DNA of 64,000 bases from Alloscardovia omnicolens DSM 21503 (GTDB lineage: Bacteria; Actinomycetota; Actinomycetes; Actinomycetales; Bifidobacteriaceae), in assembly GCF_000420505.1 (NCBI RefSeq), contig NZ_ATVB01000010.1, positions 25,612 through 89,611 of the forward strand, read 5' to 3'. Numbering within the stretch: the first letter of the stretch is position 1; every line of letters begins with the position of its first letter. Below are positions 18,535 to 28,198 of the stretch, one piece after another. The translations under genes and the position numbers were made by a program. The notes beneath the pieces are model-generated. The model ran no database searches, was not told the DNA's origin, and saw only the letters and a list, made by a program, of their open reading frames with translations.

Positions 18535-20031
18535 ATGGCTGAAAAATTAATGAAGTTTTCCGAGGCTGTGGAAAAGTACGATCCTGTTATCGGTCTCGAA
18601 GTACATGTGGAGCTGAACACCAAGACCAAGCTTTTCTGCCCTGCAGAAGTATCGTTTGGTGGTGAGCCAAATACTCAGCTCACCCCTGTATCCCTTGGTT
18701 TGCCAGGTTCTTTGCCAGTGGTGAATAAATCTGCTATTGACTACGCTATTAAGCTTGGTTTGGCGTTGCATTGCGATATTGCTGAATGGTCTCAGTTCGC
18801 TCGTAAGAACTACTTCTACCCAGACATGCCTCGCGATTACCAGATTTCGCAGTATGATAAGCCACTAAACGGCGAAGGTTACCTCGACGTAGAGCTGGAA
18901 GACGGTGAAATCTTCCGCGTTCCAATTGAGCGTGCTCACGTAGAAGATGATGCTGGTAAGAATACACACGTCGGCGGTGCAGATGGTCGTATTGAAGGTG
19001 CCGACCATTCCCTCGTGGACTACAACCGTGCAGGTGTGCCATTGGTAGAAATCGTAACCAAGCCAATTACTGGTGCAGGTGCACGCGCAGCTGAAGTTGC
19101 TGGCGCTTATGTGCGCACTATTCGCGATATTGTTCGTGCTCTCAACATTTCCAACGCTCGCATGGAGCAAGGAAATATGCGTGCCGACGTGAACGTATCG
19201 TTGCGTAACAGTCCAGATGCACCATTTGGCACTCGTTCCGAAACGAAGAACGTGAACTCCTTCCGTGGTATTGAGCGCACTATTGTGTATGAAATTCGCC
19301 GTCAAGCTGCTGTGTTGGAAGCGGGTGGAGAAGTTCTTCAGGAAACCCGCCACTGGGATGAGGCTAACCAAACAACTGCCGGTGGTCGTGTGAAGACTGA
19401 TGCCGACGATTACCGCTACTTCCCAGATCCAGACTTGGTTATGGTTCACACCACCAAGGAACATATTGACGAGCTTAAGGCTCAGATGCCAGAAATGCCA
19501 CGCGAACGTCGCAACCGCTTGCAAACCGAATGGGGTTTGAGCGATAACGATATGCGCGATATTATTAACGCTTCTGCATTGGATCTCGTAGAAGAAACTG
19601 TGAAAGCTGGCGCTAGCCCAGCCGGTGCTCGCAAGTGGTGGATGGGTGAAATTTCCCGTACTGCTAACGAGAACGACACAACTTTGGAAGAGCTAAGCAT
19701 TACTCCAGCCGATGTAGCGCGTGTAGAAGCCTTGATTGCTGAGGGCAAGCTCAACGACAAGCTGGCTAAGCAAACAGTTTCAGGAGTTATTGCAGGCGAA
19801 GGCACTCCAGATGAGGTAGTGGCTAAGCACGACTACGAGGTTGTTCAAGATACTGGTGCTTTGGAAGCAGAAGTCGATAAGGCTCTTGCCGCAAACCCAG
19901 ATATCGTAGAAAAGCTCAAGAGCGGCAATATGAAGCCAATGGGCGCTATTATTGGTGCTGTTATGAAGGCAACTCGCGGACAAGCCGATGCTAAGACTGT
20001 TACTGGCATCGTTATGTCTAAGATTAAATAG
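18535..20031 (+). CDS. gatB: Glu-tRNA(Gln)/Asp-tRNA(Asn) amidotransferase subunit B
   Basis: 498 residues. Starts the catalytic cradle with [20 protein letters not shown], contains the metal and tRNA-kinase region ([38 protein letters not shown]) and ends with the helical and YqeY-like tail domains that grip the tRNA. Activates the glutamyl gamma-carboxylate with ATP. Sixteen bases after gatA, preceded by a gtcgaaggac SD region. Confidence 0.97.
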   Translation: MAEKLMKFSEAVEKYDPVIGLEVHVELNTKTKLFCPAEVSFGGEPNTQLTPVSLGLPGSLPVVNKSAIDYAIKLGLALHCDIAEWSQFARKNYFYPDMPRDYQISQYDKPLNGEGYLDVELEDGEIFRVPIERAHVEDDAGKNTHVGGADGRIEGADHSLVDYNRAGVPLVEIVTKPITGAGARAAEVAGAYVRTIRDIVRALNISNARMEQGNMRADVNVSLRNSPDAPFGTRSETKNVNSFRGIERTIVYEIRRQAAVLEAGGEVLQETRHWDEANQTTAGGRVKTDADDYRYFPDPDLVMVHTTKEHIDELKAQMPEMPRERRNRLQTEWGLSDNDMRDIINASALDLVEETVKAGASPAGARKWWMGEISRTANENDTTLEELSITPADVARVEALIAEGKLNDKLAKQTVSGVIAGEGTPDEVVAKHDYEVVQDTGALEAEVDKALAANPDIVEKLKSGNMKPMGAIIGAVMKATRGQADAKTVTGIVMSKIK

Positions 20032-20071
20032 CGCACAATAACTCAGGTATAAAGAAGGGGAAAGGCAATCA

Positions 20072-20947
20072 ATGCAAGATCGCACTCTCGATGAAAGCGT
20101 GGTACTGCCAGAAATTCGCGGAGAAATGGTTAAACTTCGCGCGGCAAGCTGGGAAGATTTCAGCACCATGGATCGCATTCACGCCTTTTCCTCTTCTTTA
20201 ACACTGGTAGGAAAATCTGAGGAAGCTGAGCGCGCTATTGTGCGTTCATGGATTCAGCGTTCATTACGCTGGCAGAAAGGCGTTCGCACCCAAGAAGAAG
20301 GTCTGCAAGATGCTGAAGCTCGAGGAGTGATGGCATGGTCTCTGTTCGCGAATGACTCGCAAGACGCAGACGGTGATGAACTTATTGGTATGGCTTTCCT
20401 CGTAGACATTGATGCATGGGCACAATCCGCTCGCATTCAAGTTATTTTGGGTCAAGATTACCGTGGTCGAGGATATACCCGCGACGTTATGCCCCGCGTA
20501 ATGACCTACGGTTTCGCTCCACGTCCGGCAGGCTTAGGATTGCACCGCATTTGGATTAGCACATCCTCATCAAATATGCGCGGTCACGCAGTATATAAAT
20601 CACTTGGTTTTATTGAATCGGGTACATCTCGTGACGCTTTATGGGATGACAGCGAAGCCCACTACATGGATTTGCATGTTTTCGACATGCTCGTTGATGA
20701 ATTTGATCCTATTCAATCGCTGGCTACTTTCGGTTTGCATACTATCATGGATAATCCTGGCGTGCGTGAAGCGCTGGCTCAGCATGAACGTACCCAAAAT
20801 ATCAAAAAGAAAAATCACGAAGAGCAAGCCGTGCAACTTCCTCCTATCTCTGGTCAGCGTCAAACTATTAGCGGCGACGATATGGTAAACCAAGACGAAG
20901 AGTTGCCATGGTGGCGTAAACTAGGAGCCAACCGAAAGCGCGACTAA
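20072..20947 (+). CDS. GNAT-family acetyltransferase with C-terminal extension
   Basis: 291 residues. The GNAT core occupies about residues 12-200: an RGEMVKLRAASWEDF start, acetyl-CoA loop VILGQDYRGRGYTRDVMP, and HRIWISTSSSNMRGHAVYKSLGF near its end, the arrangement of RimJ/RimL-type enzymes. The last 80 residues (poor in hydrophobics, with LPWWRKLGANRKRD at the end) are an added tail of unknown role. SD gaaggggaaagg upstream. Follows gatB by about 40 bp and precedes the DUF2469 gene, so it is probably co-transcribed. Confidence 0.85.
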   Translation: MQDRTLDESVVLPEIRGEMVKLRAASWEDFSTMDRIHAFSSSLTLVGKSEEAERAIVRSWIQRSLRWQKGVRTQEEGLQDAEARGVMAWSLFANDSQDADGDELIGMAFLVDIDAWAQSARIQVILGQDYRGRGYTRDVMPRVMTYGFAPRPAGLGLHRIWISTSSSNMRGHAVYKSLGFIESGTSRDALWDDSEAHYMDLHVFDMLVDEFDPIQSLATFGLHTIMDNPGVREALAQHERTQNIKKKNHEEQAVQLPPISGQRQTISGDDMVNQDEELPWWRKLGANRKRD

Positions 20948-20979
20948 GTTCATAGCAATCCCACCATAAGGAGAGCTTT

Positions 20980-21291
20980 ATGAGTGCAGAAGATCTCGAT
21001 AACTACGAAACAGAAGCTGAACTGGCACTGTATAAAGAGTATCGTGATGTTATTAAACTTTTTACCTACGTTATTGAAACTGAACGTCGTTTTTATTTAG
21101 CCAATCGTGTAGATTTTAACGCTCGTCAGGCAGGTCAAGACGTGTATTTTGACGTCCAGCTAACCGATGCGTGGGTGTGGGATGTCTATCGTCCTAACCG
21201 TTTCGTAAAAACGGTGCGCATCGTTACTTTCAAAGACGTGAATGTAGAAGAAGTACAAAAAACTGATATCGAAGTACCGCGCAATTTGTAG
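20980..21291 (+). CDS. DUF2469 family protein
   Basis: 103 residues, strongly acidic at the start (MSAEDLDNYETEAELALYKEYRD) with the conserved VIETERRFYLANRVDF and DAWVWDVYRPNRFVK segments of the actinobacterial DUF2469 family. In many actinobacteria it lies close to rnhB and lepB; here it is about 3 kb before them. SD aaggag. Function unknown. Confidence 0.88.
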   Translation: MSAEDLDNYETEAELALYKEYRDVIKLFTYVIETERRFYLANRVDFNARQAGQDVYFDVQLTDAWVWDVYRPNRFVKTVRIVTFKDVNVEEVQKTDIEVPRNL

Positions 21292-21432
21292 TCTATCGCA
21301 TAAAACACACACAGTATCTGTGCGTATATGTGCATGAACTGCAAAAAATTTGTGTGCAGTATCGAGGAAAGTCAAGAAAAACTGTAGTTTGCGATATCCT
21401 TAGAAAGAGTGTCTAAAGTTAGAGGAGTTAAT

Positions 21433-23022
21433 GTGACAGATAAACAATCTGTTGTGATTATCGGTGGTGGCCCAGCAGGTCTTACCGCAGCGTGGGAATT
21501 AGTTAAAGATAATGCCGACGCTTACGATGTCACCGTGCTGGAAGCAAGTCAAGAATTTGGTGGCATTGCTCGCACTGTAAAGTACAACGGTAATCGTATG
21601 GATATTGGCGGTCATCGCTTCTTCTCCAAAGACGATCGCATTATGCAGTGGTGGCAAGATGTTATGCCATTGCAAGGTGCTCCATCCTACGATGACAAAA
21701 AATTGGGACGCCATCATGATTTGAACCCTGGCGGACCAGATCCAGAAAAAACTGATGTAGTTATGCTGAAGCGTCACCGCTTGTCCCGCATTTTCTGGAA
21801 TCAGCATTTCTTTGATTATCCAATTAGCTTGACCCCTAATACCATTAGAGCGATGGGCTTCTTCCTGACTATGCAGGCAGGTTTTAGCTACTTGTGGTCA
21901 ACCGTTCACAAGCTTCCAGAAGATAATCTGGAAAACTTCTATATTAACCGTTTCGGCCGCAAACTCTACTCGCTGTTCTTCGAGGGATACACTGAGAAGC
22001 TCTGGGGGCGCCATCCAAGCGAAATTTCTGCTGACTGGGGTGCTCAGCGTGTTAAGGGTCTGAACATTTGGAATATTTTAGGCAATGCTTTTAAGAAGCT
22101 TATGCCAGGTCATAAGGCAGATAATTCTAAGGTAGAAACTTCTCTGATTGAAGAGTTCTGGTATCCAAAGCTTGGTCCAGGTCAGCTCTGGGAGGTTGTG
22201 GCAGATAACTCTACTGCTAAGGGCGCAACAATTATTAAGGGCGCTAAGGTTACCTCTATTCACAGCGAAAACGGTAAAGCGTCTGCAGTAGATTACACCA
22301 CTGAAGATGGCAAGGTTGTGAGCTTAAAGGCTGACCATGTTATTTCTTCTATGCCGCTCAATCACTTGATTGACGCGATGAACAACGGTGGCGTAGACGT
22401 TCCGGCTTCTGTAACAGAAGTTGCGCACGGTTTACCATTCCGCGACTTCGTAACCGTTGGTTTGCTCGTAAAGAAGTTGCGCGTAAAGAACACCACAGAT
22501 GTTCCAACTTTGGGTAATCCTCCTATCGTTCCGGATAACTGGATTTATGTGCAAGATCCTGGATACAAGGTAGGACGTATTCAAATCTTCAATAACTGGA
22601 GCCCATATCTCTTAAAGGATCCAGATAATACCGTATGGATTGGTTTGGAATACTTTACCGACGAAGGCGACGATTTCTGGAACCTCAGCGACGAAGAAGC
22701 TCGCAAGTTTGCTATTGCCGAAATGATTCGCATGCGCATTATTGAAAGTGCAGATGATGTGCTTGATGCTCACCGCGAACTCGTTCCTAAGGCATATCCA
22801 GCATACTTCGATACCTACGATCGCATCGATGAGCTAACCGGTTGGATTGATTCCTTAAGCAATGTGTACTGCGTAGGACGTAACGGACAACACCACTACA
22901 ATAACCAGGATCATTCGATGGCAACATCGATTGAAGCTGTGGAGAACATCAAGACTGGTCGCGAAGACAAGTCCAATGTATGGGGCGTGAACACCGAAAA
23001 GTCTTACCATGAGTCAAAGTAA
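21433..23022 (+). CDS. FAD-dependent oxidoreductase (protoporphyrinogen oxidase / UDP-galactopyranose mutase-like)
   Basis: 529 residues from GTG 21433, chosen for the AGGAG five bases before it; an in-frame GTG at 21409 lacks an SD. The N-terminal Rossmann dinucleotide site is VVIIGGGPAGLTAAWEL, followed by GGIARTVKYNGNRMDIGGHRFFS, as in flavin amine-oxidase and UGM-like enzymes. The C-terminal segment YCVGRNGQHHYNNQDHSMAT is the FAD-capping region. May act on a nucleotide sugar or other envelope precursor; substrate unknown. A hairpin lies 30 bp after the stop. Confidence 0.82.
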   Translation: MTDKQSVVIIGGGPAGLTAAWELVKDNADAYDVTVLEASQEFGGIARTVKYNGNRMDIGGHRFFSKDDRIMQWWQDVMPLQGAPSYDDKKLGRHHDLNPGGPDPEKTDVVMLKRHRLSRIFWNQHFFDYPISLTPNTIRAMGFFLTMQAGFSYLWSTVHKLPEDNLENFYINRFGRKLYSLFFEGYTEKLWGRHPSEISADWGAQRVKGLNIWNILGNAFKKLMPGHKADNSKVETSLIEEFWYPKLGPGQLWEVVADNSTAKGATIIKGAKVTSIHSENGKASAVDYTTEDGKVVSLKADHVISSMPLNHLIDAMNNGGVDVPASVTEVAHGLPFRDFVTVGLLVKKLRVKNTTDVPTLGNPPIVPDNWIYVQDPGYKVGRIQIFNNWSPYLLKDPDNTVWIGLEYFTDEGDDFWNLSDEEARKFAIAEMIRMRIIESADDVLDAHRELVPKAYPAYFDTYDRIDELTGWIDSLSNVYCVGRNGQHHYNNQDHSMATSIEAVENIKTGREDKSNVWGVNTEKSYHESK

Positions 23023-23052
23023 CAGCATATAGACCATATGTACTCAGCACAC

Positions 23053-23096
23053 AAGCACTGAAGAGGTCGTGAACACCGATTTCTTCAGTGCTTTAG
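23053..23096 (+). terminator. Terminator-like hairpin after the FAD oxidoreductase gene
   Basis: AAGCACTGAAGA (23053-23064) pairs perfectly with TCTTCAGTGCTT (23082-23093), with a 17-nt loop. The T-tract is poor (TAGTGTATA), so termination may be weak. Confidence 0.6.
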
Positions 23097-23156
23097 TGTA
23101 TACTAGCAACTTGTATGTGCCGAGTGGAAGCATTGCCACATAGATGCGCCACTCAC

Positions 23157-23280
23157 TAGGTCTAGCTCAAGCTAGTTCAGCCGGCTCAAGCCTAGCTTAA
23201 GCCAAGCTATGAGCCTAGCTACAAACCTAGCTCGCTCTAGCTATGAGCAGACTGGCCTCTTTGCAAGCAAACTTGCAAAG
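23157..23280 (+). promoter_or_regulatory. Candidate structured leader of rplS
   Basis: Seven CTAG tetramers fall within about 90 bases (a run of imperfect CTAGCT units), followed by a perfect 9-bp hairpin, CTTTGCAAG / CTTGCAAAG, at 23259-23280 and then GAG. The L19 start is 73 bp further on. CTAG is normally scarce in bacteria. Position and repeated complementary units suggest a folded 5' leader, perhaps for L19 autoregulation, though no known leader class was recognised. Confidence 0.4.
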
Positions 23281-23352
23281 GAGAACGAGGAATATACCAA
23301 GCGTATTATTCCCAGACTTAACGCTGATATGTGGCGGCGTACGAGGATTACA

Positions 23353-23715
23353 ATGAACGCTATTGAAGCATTCGAAGCTAAGCAGCTCAAGGCTGCAGAT
23401 TCCATTCCTGCATTCCGTCCAGGCGACACCGTTAAGGTGAACGTAAAGATTCAGGAAGGTAACAACTCCCGTATTCAGGCATTCCAGGGCGTCGTTATTG
23501 GTCGCCAGGGTGCTGGCTTGCGTGAAACCTTCATCGTTCGTAAGGTTTCCTTCGGTGTTGGCGTAGAGCGTCGCTTCCCAGTACATTCCCCATCTATCGA
23601 TTCTATTGAATTGGTACGTAAGGGTAAGGTACGTCGCGCAAAGCTCTACTACTTGCGCAACTTGCGCGGTAAGGCTGCTCGTATTGTTGAGCGCCGCGAC
23701 AACTCTGCAAAGTAA
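23353..23715 (+). CDS. rplS: 50S ribosomal protein L19
   Basis: 120 residues from ATG 23353 ([19 protein letters not shown]). The frame stays open upstream to 23209, but the family begins near this ATG and a GAGG lies seven bases before it. Conserved [32 protein letters not shown] and [18 protein letters not shown] are present. L19 sits at the subunit interface. The gene is followed by a strong terminator. Confidence 0.97.
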   Translation: MNAIEAFEAKQLKAADSIPAFRPGDTVKVNVKIQEGNNSRIQAFQGVVIGRQGAGLRETFIVRKVSFGVGVERRFPVHSPSIDSIELVRKGKVRRAKLYYLRNLRGKAARIVERRDNSAK

Positions 23716-23727
23716 GCGAGATGGAGA

Positions 23728-23760
23728 GAAACCCGGGGCTCTACCTCGGGTTTCTTTATT
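23728..23760 (+). terminator. Rho-independent terminator after rplS
   Basis: GAAACCCG (23728-23735) pairs with CGGGTTTC (23747-23754) around an 11-nt loop, followed by TTTATTTT. It lies 12 bp after the rplS stop and within the untranslated region before lepB. Confidence 0.9.
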
Positions 23761-23792
23761 TTCGTAAGAGGCGAAGCACAGTGGAGACCAAT

Positions 23793-24512
23793 ATGAGCAC
23801 AGCCAAACATTCTCGTCGTGAGAACTATATTCCTGCACATAGCACAGGTGAACGGCACTATCGAGCAAGCGAACGCCGCCTTATGGGAGCGCTAGATTGG
23901 TTATTCTATTTCGTTGTGCCTATGGCTATAGTTTTAGTGCTGCGTTTTGTTGTTTTCGGTCTTTTTATTATTCCCTCCGCCTCGATGGAAAACACGTTGA
24001 TGATTGGTGATCGTATTATTACCAATAATCTCAATATTTCTTCTCAAACTTTAAAGCGCGGTCAAGTGATTGTTTTTGCTGATAATTCGCACTGGCTGAC
24101 CGCACAAGACATGAATGAAGCAGCCAGCTCCACACATAGTTTTGGCATAGATAGCGACAAACTGTTTCTCGTGAAACGTCTTATTGGCTTGCCGGGCGAT
24201 GTGGTGGCCTGTGATGGTGGGGGAGCGCCTGTAACAGTAAACGGTCAAGCTATCGATGAATCATCGTATTTGAAGCCAGGTGTTGCGCCATCGGATGAAG
24301 CTTTTTCTGTTACTGTTCCTCCCGATAGCGTTTTTGTTATGGGAGATAATCGTTCAAATTCTGCTGATTCGCGCTTCCATCAAGACGATGGTAATTCAGG
24401 CTGTGTGCGCATTAGTTCCGTTACAGGCGTAGCGATGGCTGTTTTCTGGCCTTCATCCGATTGGAAAACTTTGAACACAGGCCGCCAAGCATTTGAAAGT
24501 GCAGGCTTGTAA
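23793..24512 (+). CDS. lepB: Signal peptidase I
   Basis: 239 residues from ATG 23793, chosen for the GGAG six bases before it. A membrane helix (about 37-60) precedes the catalytic PSASMENTL with Ser64. The general base Lys128 lies in FLVKRLIGLPGD, and the box VFVMGDNRSNSADSR near the C-terminal third is standard. It cleaves signal peptides of secreted proteins outside the membrane. Its TAA overlaps the rnhB ATG by one base (TAATG). Confidence 0.96.
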   Translation: MSTAKHSRRENYIPAHSTGERHYRASERRLMGALDWLFYFVVPMAIVLVLRFVVFGLFIIPSASMENTLMIGDRIITNNLNISSQTLKRGQVIVFADNSHWLTAQDMNEAASSTHSFGIDSDKLFLVKRLIGLPGDVVACDGGGAPVTVNGQAIDESSYLKPGVAPSDEAFSVTVPPDSVFVMGDNRSNSADSRFHQDDGNSGCVRISSVTGVAMAVFWPSSDWKTLNTGRQAFESAGL

Positions 24513-25216
24513 TGGCTAGCCCTCTTCCAACGTGGGATTATGAATCAGAAATTGTAGCTCAAGGTGCTCAGTGGATTATTGGCCTCGATGAAGTAGGCCG
24601 CGGCTGTTTAGCAGGACCAGTAACGCTTGGCGCTGCAGCTTTTCCAGCCGCTCGTATTGGCAGCGATACTATTCCTCACGATCTGAAAGATTCGAAACTA
24701 CTGACCGAGCGTAAACGCGAAGCCCTCATAGAACCTGTGCAATCATGGGCTGCAGCTGTAAGCACAGGCTCGTGCAGTAATCAAGAAATTGATGAATGGG
24801 GTATAGCGGCATGTTTAGGTTTAGCTGCTGTGCGTGCTTTACATACTGTTGAGCATATGCTTGCTCAGAAGTATCCTGACGACTTTTATGATCGCGTGCG
24901 CCTTGCTGTTATCTTGGATGGCCCGCATGACTATATAACACCCGCGCTATCGATGCTAAACGCTCCTGCTATACCCGTTATTCCACGCGTATATACGCAG
25001 GTTAAAGCTGATCAAAAATGCGCAAGCGTAGCAGCAGCATCTGTTTATGCGAAAGTACAGCGCGATCATGAAATGATGCGCATAGCCCGCGAAAATCCGC
25101 AGTGGTCTGCCTATGCGTGGGAGAAAAATAAAGGCTACGGATCTGCAGCACACAGAGCCGCTATACAAGAATATGGTCCAACACCATATCATCGCATTAG
25201 TTGGAAGTTGGGATAA
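24512..25216 (+). CDS. rnhB: Ribonuclease HII
   Basis: 234 residues. The catalytic start is IIGLDEVGRGCLAGPV with Asp26 and Glu27, a later Asp lies in LAVILDGPHDYI, and QVKADQKCASVAAASVYAKVQRD is the family's KAD motif. It removes ribonucleotides from DNA and RNA primers. Translationally coupled to lepB and followed by a regulator gene after one base. Confidence 0.96.
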   Translation: MASPLPTWDYESEIVAQGAQWIIGLDEVGRGCLAGPVTLGAAAFPAARIGSDTIPHDLKDSKLLTERKREALIEPVQSWAAAVSTGSCSNQEIDEWGIAACLGLAAVRALHTVEHMLAQKYPDDFYDRVRLAVILDGPHDYITPALSMLNAPAIPVIPRVYTQVKADQKCASVAAASVYAKVQRDHEMMRIARENPQWSAYAWEKNKGYGSAAHRAAIQEYGPTPYHRISWKLG

Positions 25217-25217
25217 T

Positions 25218-26315
25218 ATGAGCACACGCAAAGTATCCATTGTCGATGTAGCCAAGGAAGCTGGAGTCTCGTATCAAACTGTATCGCGAGTTATTAATAA
25301 TTCGCCTGCTGTACGTGAAGCAACCCGTCGCAAGGTTCAGGAAGCTATCCGTCAGCTGAATTATCATCCATCGCTGTCTGCGCAGTCTCTCAAAACGCAG
25401 CGTACCCGCATGATCGGCGTTATTGCATCACAAACGCAATACTCAGGTCCTCTGCTTACTATCTCGGCTATCGAAAGAATGGCGCGCAGCCGTAATCTCT
25501 TCGTTTCTGTGGCAACGGTTGATGAATCACGTCTTAATCCCGCTGATTTTAGCGAGATAGAGGAAAGCTTCGTTAAGCTCGGCGTAGAAGCTGTTGTTAT
25601 TGTTGCGCCAACAGAAGCGATGGTTACGCTGGCCGTAGAAAGTCATGTGAATATTCCTCGCGTGATTATTACCGCTCCTGAGGGCACGCAGCAGCTCAGT
25701 TCGCGCAATTTTGATTCGTCGCGCGTGAAGTTTGTTTCCGCGAACCAAGATGCAGTGAGTGAGCAGATTGTGCATGGTCTGCGCGCTTCGGGCATAGAGC
25801 GCGTACTGTATATTAGCGGTCCGCAACAGTGGCGAGATGCTTATACCCGTTGCCATGCGTGTGTGCGTGCGTGTGAGCATAACAGTTTGACCGTGCAGGT
25901 TATTGATGCTGGTGACTGGTTAAGCATGAACAGTTACGATAAGCTGACTGCTTTGTTGCAGGCAGATGCTTCGACTGTGATGAAAAATACAGCGATATGG
26001 GCTGCTAATGATTTACTTGCTATGGGTGCTCGAAGAGCTTTGCTAGAAGCAGGTTTAGATGTTCCCGGCGATGTGCAGGTGATTGGTTATGACGATATGC
26101 CAGGAACAGAAAGCTTGGTACCTCCGCTGACAACAGTGAACCCAAACTATGAGAAGGTTGGGTCTATTGCCATGCGTTTAGTTCTTGACCTGTTGGGATA
26201 TACTGCTGAGGACGATGAAGATGATTCCGTAGAAGAATACACTCTTCTTGATGGCTCAGATTGCGTGTATCTTGTTGAACCTCGTTTAGTTTTGCGTGCA
26301 TCAACGCTTTCGTAG
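25218..26315 (+). CDS. LacI-family regulator next to araBDA (AraR/AraQ-like)
   Basis: 365 residues from ATG 25218; the reading frame extends upstream into rnhB but this start fits the family. N-terminal helix-turn-helix SIVDVAKEAGVSYQTVSRVI, a hinge helix around HPSLSAQSLKTQRTRMIG, then the sugar-sensing domain ending in GYDDMPGTESLVPPLTTV. A perfect 16-bp palindrome (ATGTGAACGTTCACAT) lies between it and araB, so it probably controls arabinose catabolism, responding to arabinose or a metabolite. It begins one base after rnhB ends. Confidence 0.88.
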   Translation: MSTRKVSIVDVAKEAGVSYQTVSRVINNSPAVREATRRKVQEAIRQLNYHPSLSAQSLKTQRTRMIGVIASQTQYSGPLLTISAIERMARSRNLFVSVATVDESRLNPADFSEIEESFVKLGVEAVVIVAPTEAMVTLAVESHVNIPRVIITAPEGTQQLSSRNFDSSRVKFVSANQDAVSEQIVHGLRASGIERVLYISGPQQWRDAYTRCHACVRACEHNSLTVQVIDAGDWLSMNSYDKLTALLQADASTVMKNTAIWAANDLLAMGARRALLEAGLDVPGDVQVIGYDDMPGTESLVPPLTTVNPNYEKVGSIAMRLVLDLLGYTAEDDEDDSVEEYTLLDGSDCVYLVEPRLVLRASTLS

Positions 26316-26385
26316 AGGGCTGTTGATTGTTTAGATTGAGCGTGTGTTTATTTGATTAATACAACGTTATAGTGTAAAATGTATT

Positions 26386-26401
26386 ATGTGAACGTTCACA
26401 T
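26386..26401. promoter_or_regulatory. Operator palindrome before araB
   Basis: ATGTGAACGTTCACAT is a perfect 16-bp palindrome 50 bp before the araB start, with the central CG typical of LacI-family sites. Probable target of the adjacent LacI-type regulator. A close relative (GCGAACGTTCAC) occurs at 45126-45137. Confidence 0.75.
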
Positions 26402-26450
26402 TACAGTGTGAATAAAGAAGTGCATTATCTAACACGACGGAGTGAAGACT

Positions 26451-28067
26451 ATGACGGACATCGCACGCGCACAAGAAGCTATTGCTGCGGGTAATATTTC
26501 TCTGGGCGTGGAGTTTGGTTCTACGCGCATTAAAGCTGTTCTCATTGATGAGCAATACAATACCTTGGCTCAGGGTGACCATGTGTGGGAAAATCATTTA
26601 GACAATGGATTATGGACTTACGGTTTGGATGAAGTATGGGCTGGCGTGCAAGATGCATATGCACAATTAGTTGCCAGCGTGCATGAAACATACGATGTTG
26701 AGCTCACTCGTATTGCACGCATGGGCTTCTCCGCCATGATGCATGGCTACCTCGCCTTCAATAAGAACGGTGAGCTCCTTGTTCCGTTCCGCACCTGGCG
26801 CAATACCAATACGCATGAAGCTCACGAACAGCTGTCTGAACTCTTCCAATTCAACATCCCAGAACGCTGGTCTATCGCGCACTTGTACCAAGCCATTCTC
26901 AATAACGAAGAGCATGTTCCTGAGGTAGATTTCTTCACCACCCTGTCTGGCTACGTACACTGGCAACTCACCGGCCGCAAAGTACTCGGAGTGGGCGATG
27001 CGTCGGGCATGTTCCCAATCGACCCACATACACACAACTTCGACGAAGAATTCCTAGCTCAATTCGAGCAACTCAGCAATGTGGCATCTCAGCCATGGAA
27101 TATTCGTGAGATTTTGCCAACCGTCCTCGTTGCCGGCCAGAATGCAGGCGAACTCACTGAAGAAGGAGCGCGCCTACTCGATCCAAGCGGACGCTTACAG
27201 GCTGGTTCTGTTCTCGCTCCACCCGAGGGTGATGCAGGGACGGGCATGGTAGCCACCAACTCCGTACGAGTGCGCACTGGTAACGTGTCTGCAGGAACCT
27301 CCATCTTTGCCATGGTTGTGCTGGAAGACAAGCTCAAAGCGCTCCACCCAGAAGTGGACGTGGTCACCACACCTGCAGGCGATTTAGCGGGCATGTCTCA
27401 TGCGAATAACTTCACCTCCGACCTGAACGCATGGGTGGGCTTATTCCGTGAATTTGCAGCGGCTGCGGGAACTCCTGTAGACAATGCTACGCTGTTCTCC
27501 ACGCTGTTTAATGCGGCTATTGCCGACAACACCGATGACAACGCAGGCGGATTGCTCAACTATTGCTTCTATTCGGGGGAATTCCTCGTTAATCTGGCTG
27601 AAGGTCGTCCTGTGTTCGCGCGCGGACCTCAAGCCCGCATGAGTCTGGGCAACTTTATGCGCGCTCAGCTCTTCTCCGCCTTCTCCCCAGTAAAAGTGGG
27701 CATGGACGTGATGACCAAAGATGAGGGAGTGCGAGTAGATTCTTTGGTTGGTCATGGTGGCATTTTCACCACGCCTGTGGTAGCTCAGCGTATTTTGGCT
27801 GCCGCGTTTAACACGCCTATCCGCGTGATGAGCACGGCTGCTGAAGGCGGCGCGTGGGGTATGGCAGTGCTCGCTGATTACACTGCTCACGCTCAGACCG
27901 CTCTCGACGACTATTTGGATAACACGGTTTTTGCTGGCGCGCAGTATTCTACAGAAGAACCGCAGCCTGCAGACGTTGACGGTTTCGAAGACTTCTTTGA
28001 GCGCTTTAGGACCGGATTAGCGATTGAACAGGCTGCGGTAGAAAGTATTGATTTGGAATCACGGTAG
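26451..28067 (+). CDS. araB: FGGY-family sugar kinase, probable L-ribulokinase
   Basis: 538 residues from ATG 26451 (GGAG eight bases before); an in-frame GTG at 26442 adds three. The N-terminal ATPase subdomain shows SLGVEFGSTRIKAVLID, the first phosphate loop of FGGY kinases; the C-terminal half has GNVSAGTSIFAMVV and GHGGIFTTPVVAQRILAAA. It should phosphorylate L-ribulose to L-ribulose 5-phosphate. It resembles the actinobacterial rather than the E. coli ribulokinase type. First gene of araB-araD-araA, behind the palindromic operator. Confidence 0.88.
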   Translation: MTDIARAQEAIAAGNISLGVEFGSTRIKAVLIDEQYNTLAQGDHVWENHLDNGLWTYGLDEVWAGVQDAYAQLVASVHETYDVELTRIARMGFSAMMHGYLAFNKNGELLVPFRTWRNTNTHEAHEQLSELFQFNIPERWSIAHLYQAILNNEEHVPEVDFFTTLSGYVHWQLTGRKVLGVGDASGMFPIDPHTHNFDEEFLAQFEQLSNVASQPWNIREILPTVLVAGQNAGELTEEGARLLDPSGRLQAGSVLAPPEGDAGTGMVATNSVRVRTGNVSAGTSIFAMVVLEDKLKALHPEVDVVTTPAGDLAGMSHANNFTSDLNAWVGLFREFAAAAGTPVDNATLFSTLFNAAIADNTDDNAGGLLNYCFYSGEFLVNLAEGRPVFARGPQARMSLGNFMRAQLFSAFSPVKVGMDVMTKDEGVRVDSLVGHGGIFTTPVVAQRILAAAFNTPIRVMSTAAEGGAWGMAVLADYTAHAQTALDDYLDNTVFAGAQYSTEEPQPADVDGFEDFFERFRTGLAIEQAAVESIDLESR

Positions 28068-28198
28068 AAATACCGCGCTAATAAACGCGCTAATAAACGC
28101 GATAAAAGGCCGCGAAAAACTAGTACAAAAACCCGCGCAAAAACTAGCGCCAAATCAGCAGAAAACTTTATAAGACACACAACATAAGGAGATATACA

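Noticed and set aside
23209..23352. 48-codon in-frame upstream extension of rplS
   Set aside because: L19 proteins start at the ATG used here; the extension runs through the CTAG-rich leader and the hairpin.
28067..28198. Short GCGCTAATAAAC repeats between araB and araD
   Set aside because: Only two or three imperfect units; no structure or conservation can be argued.
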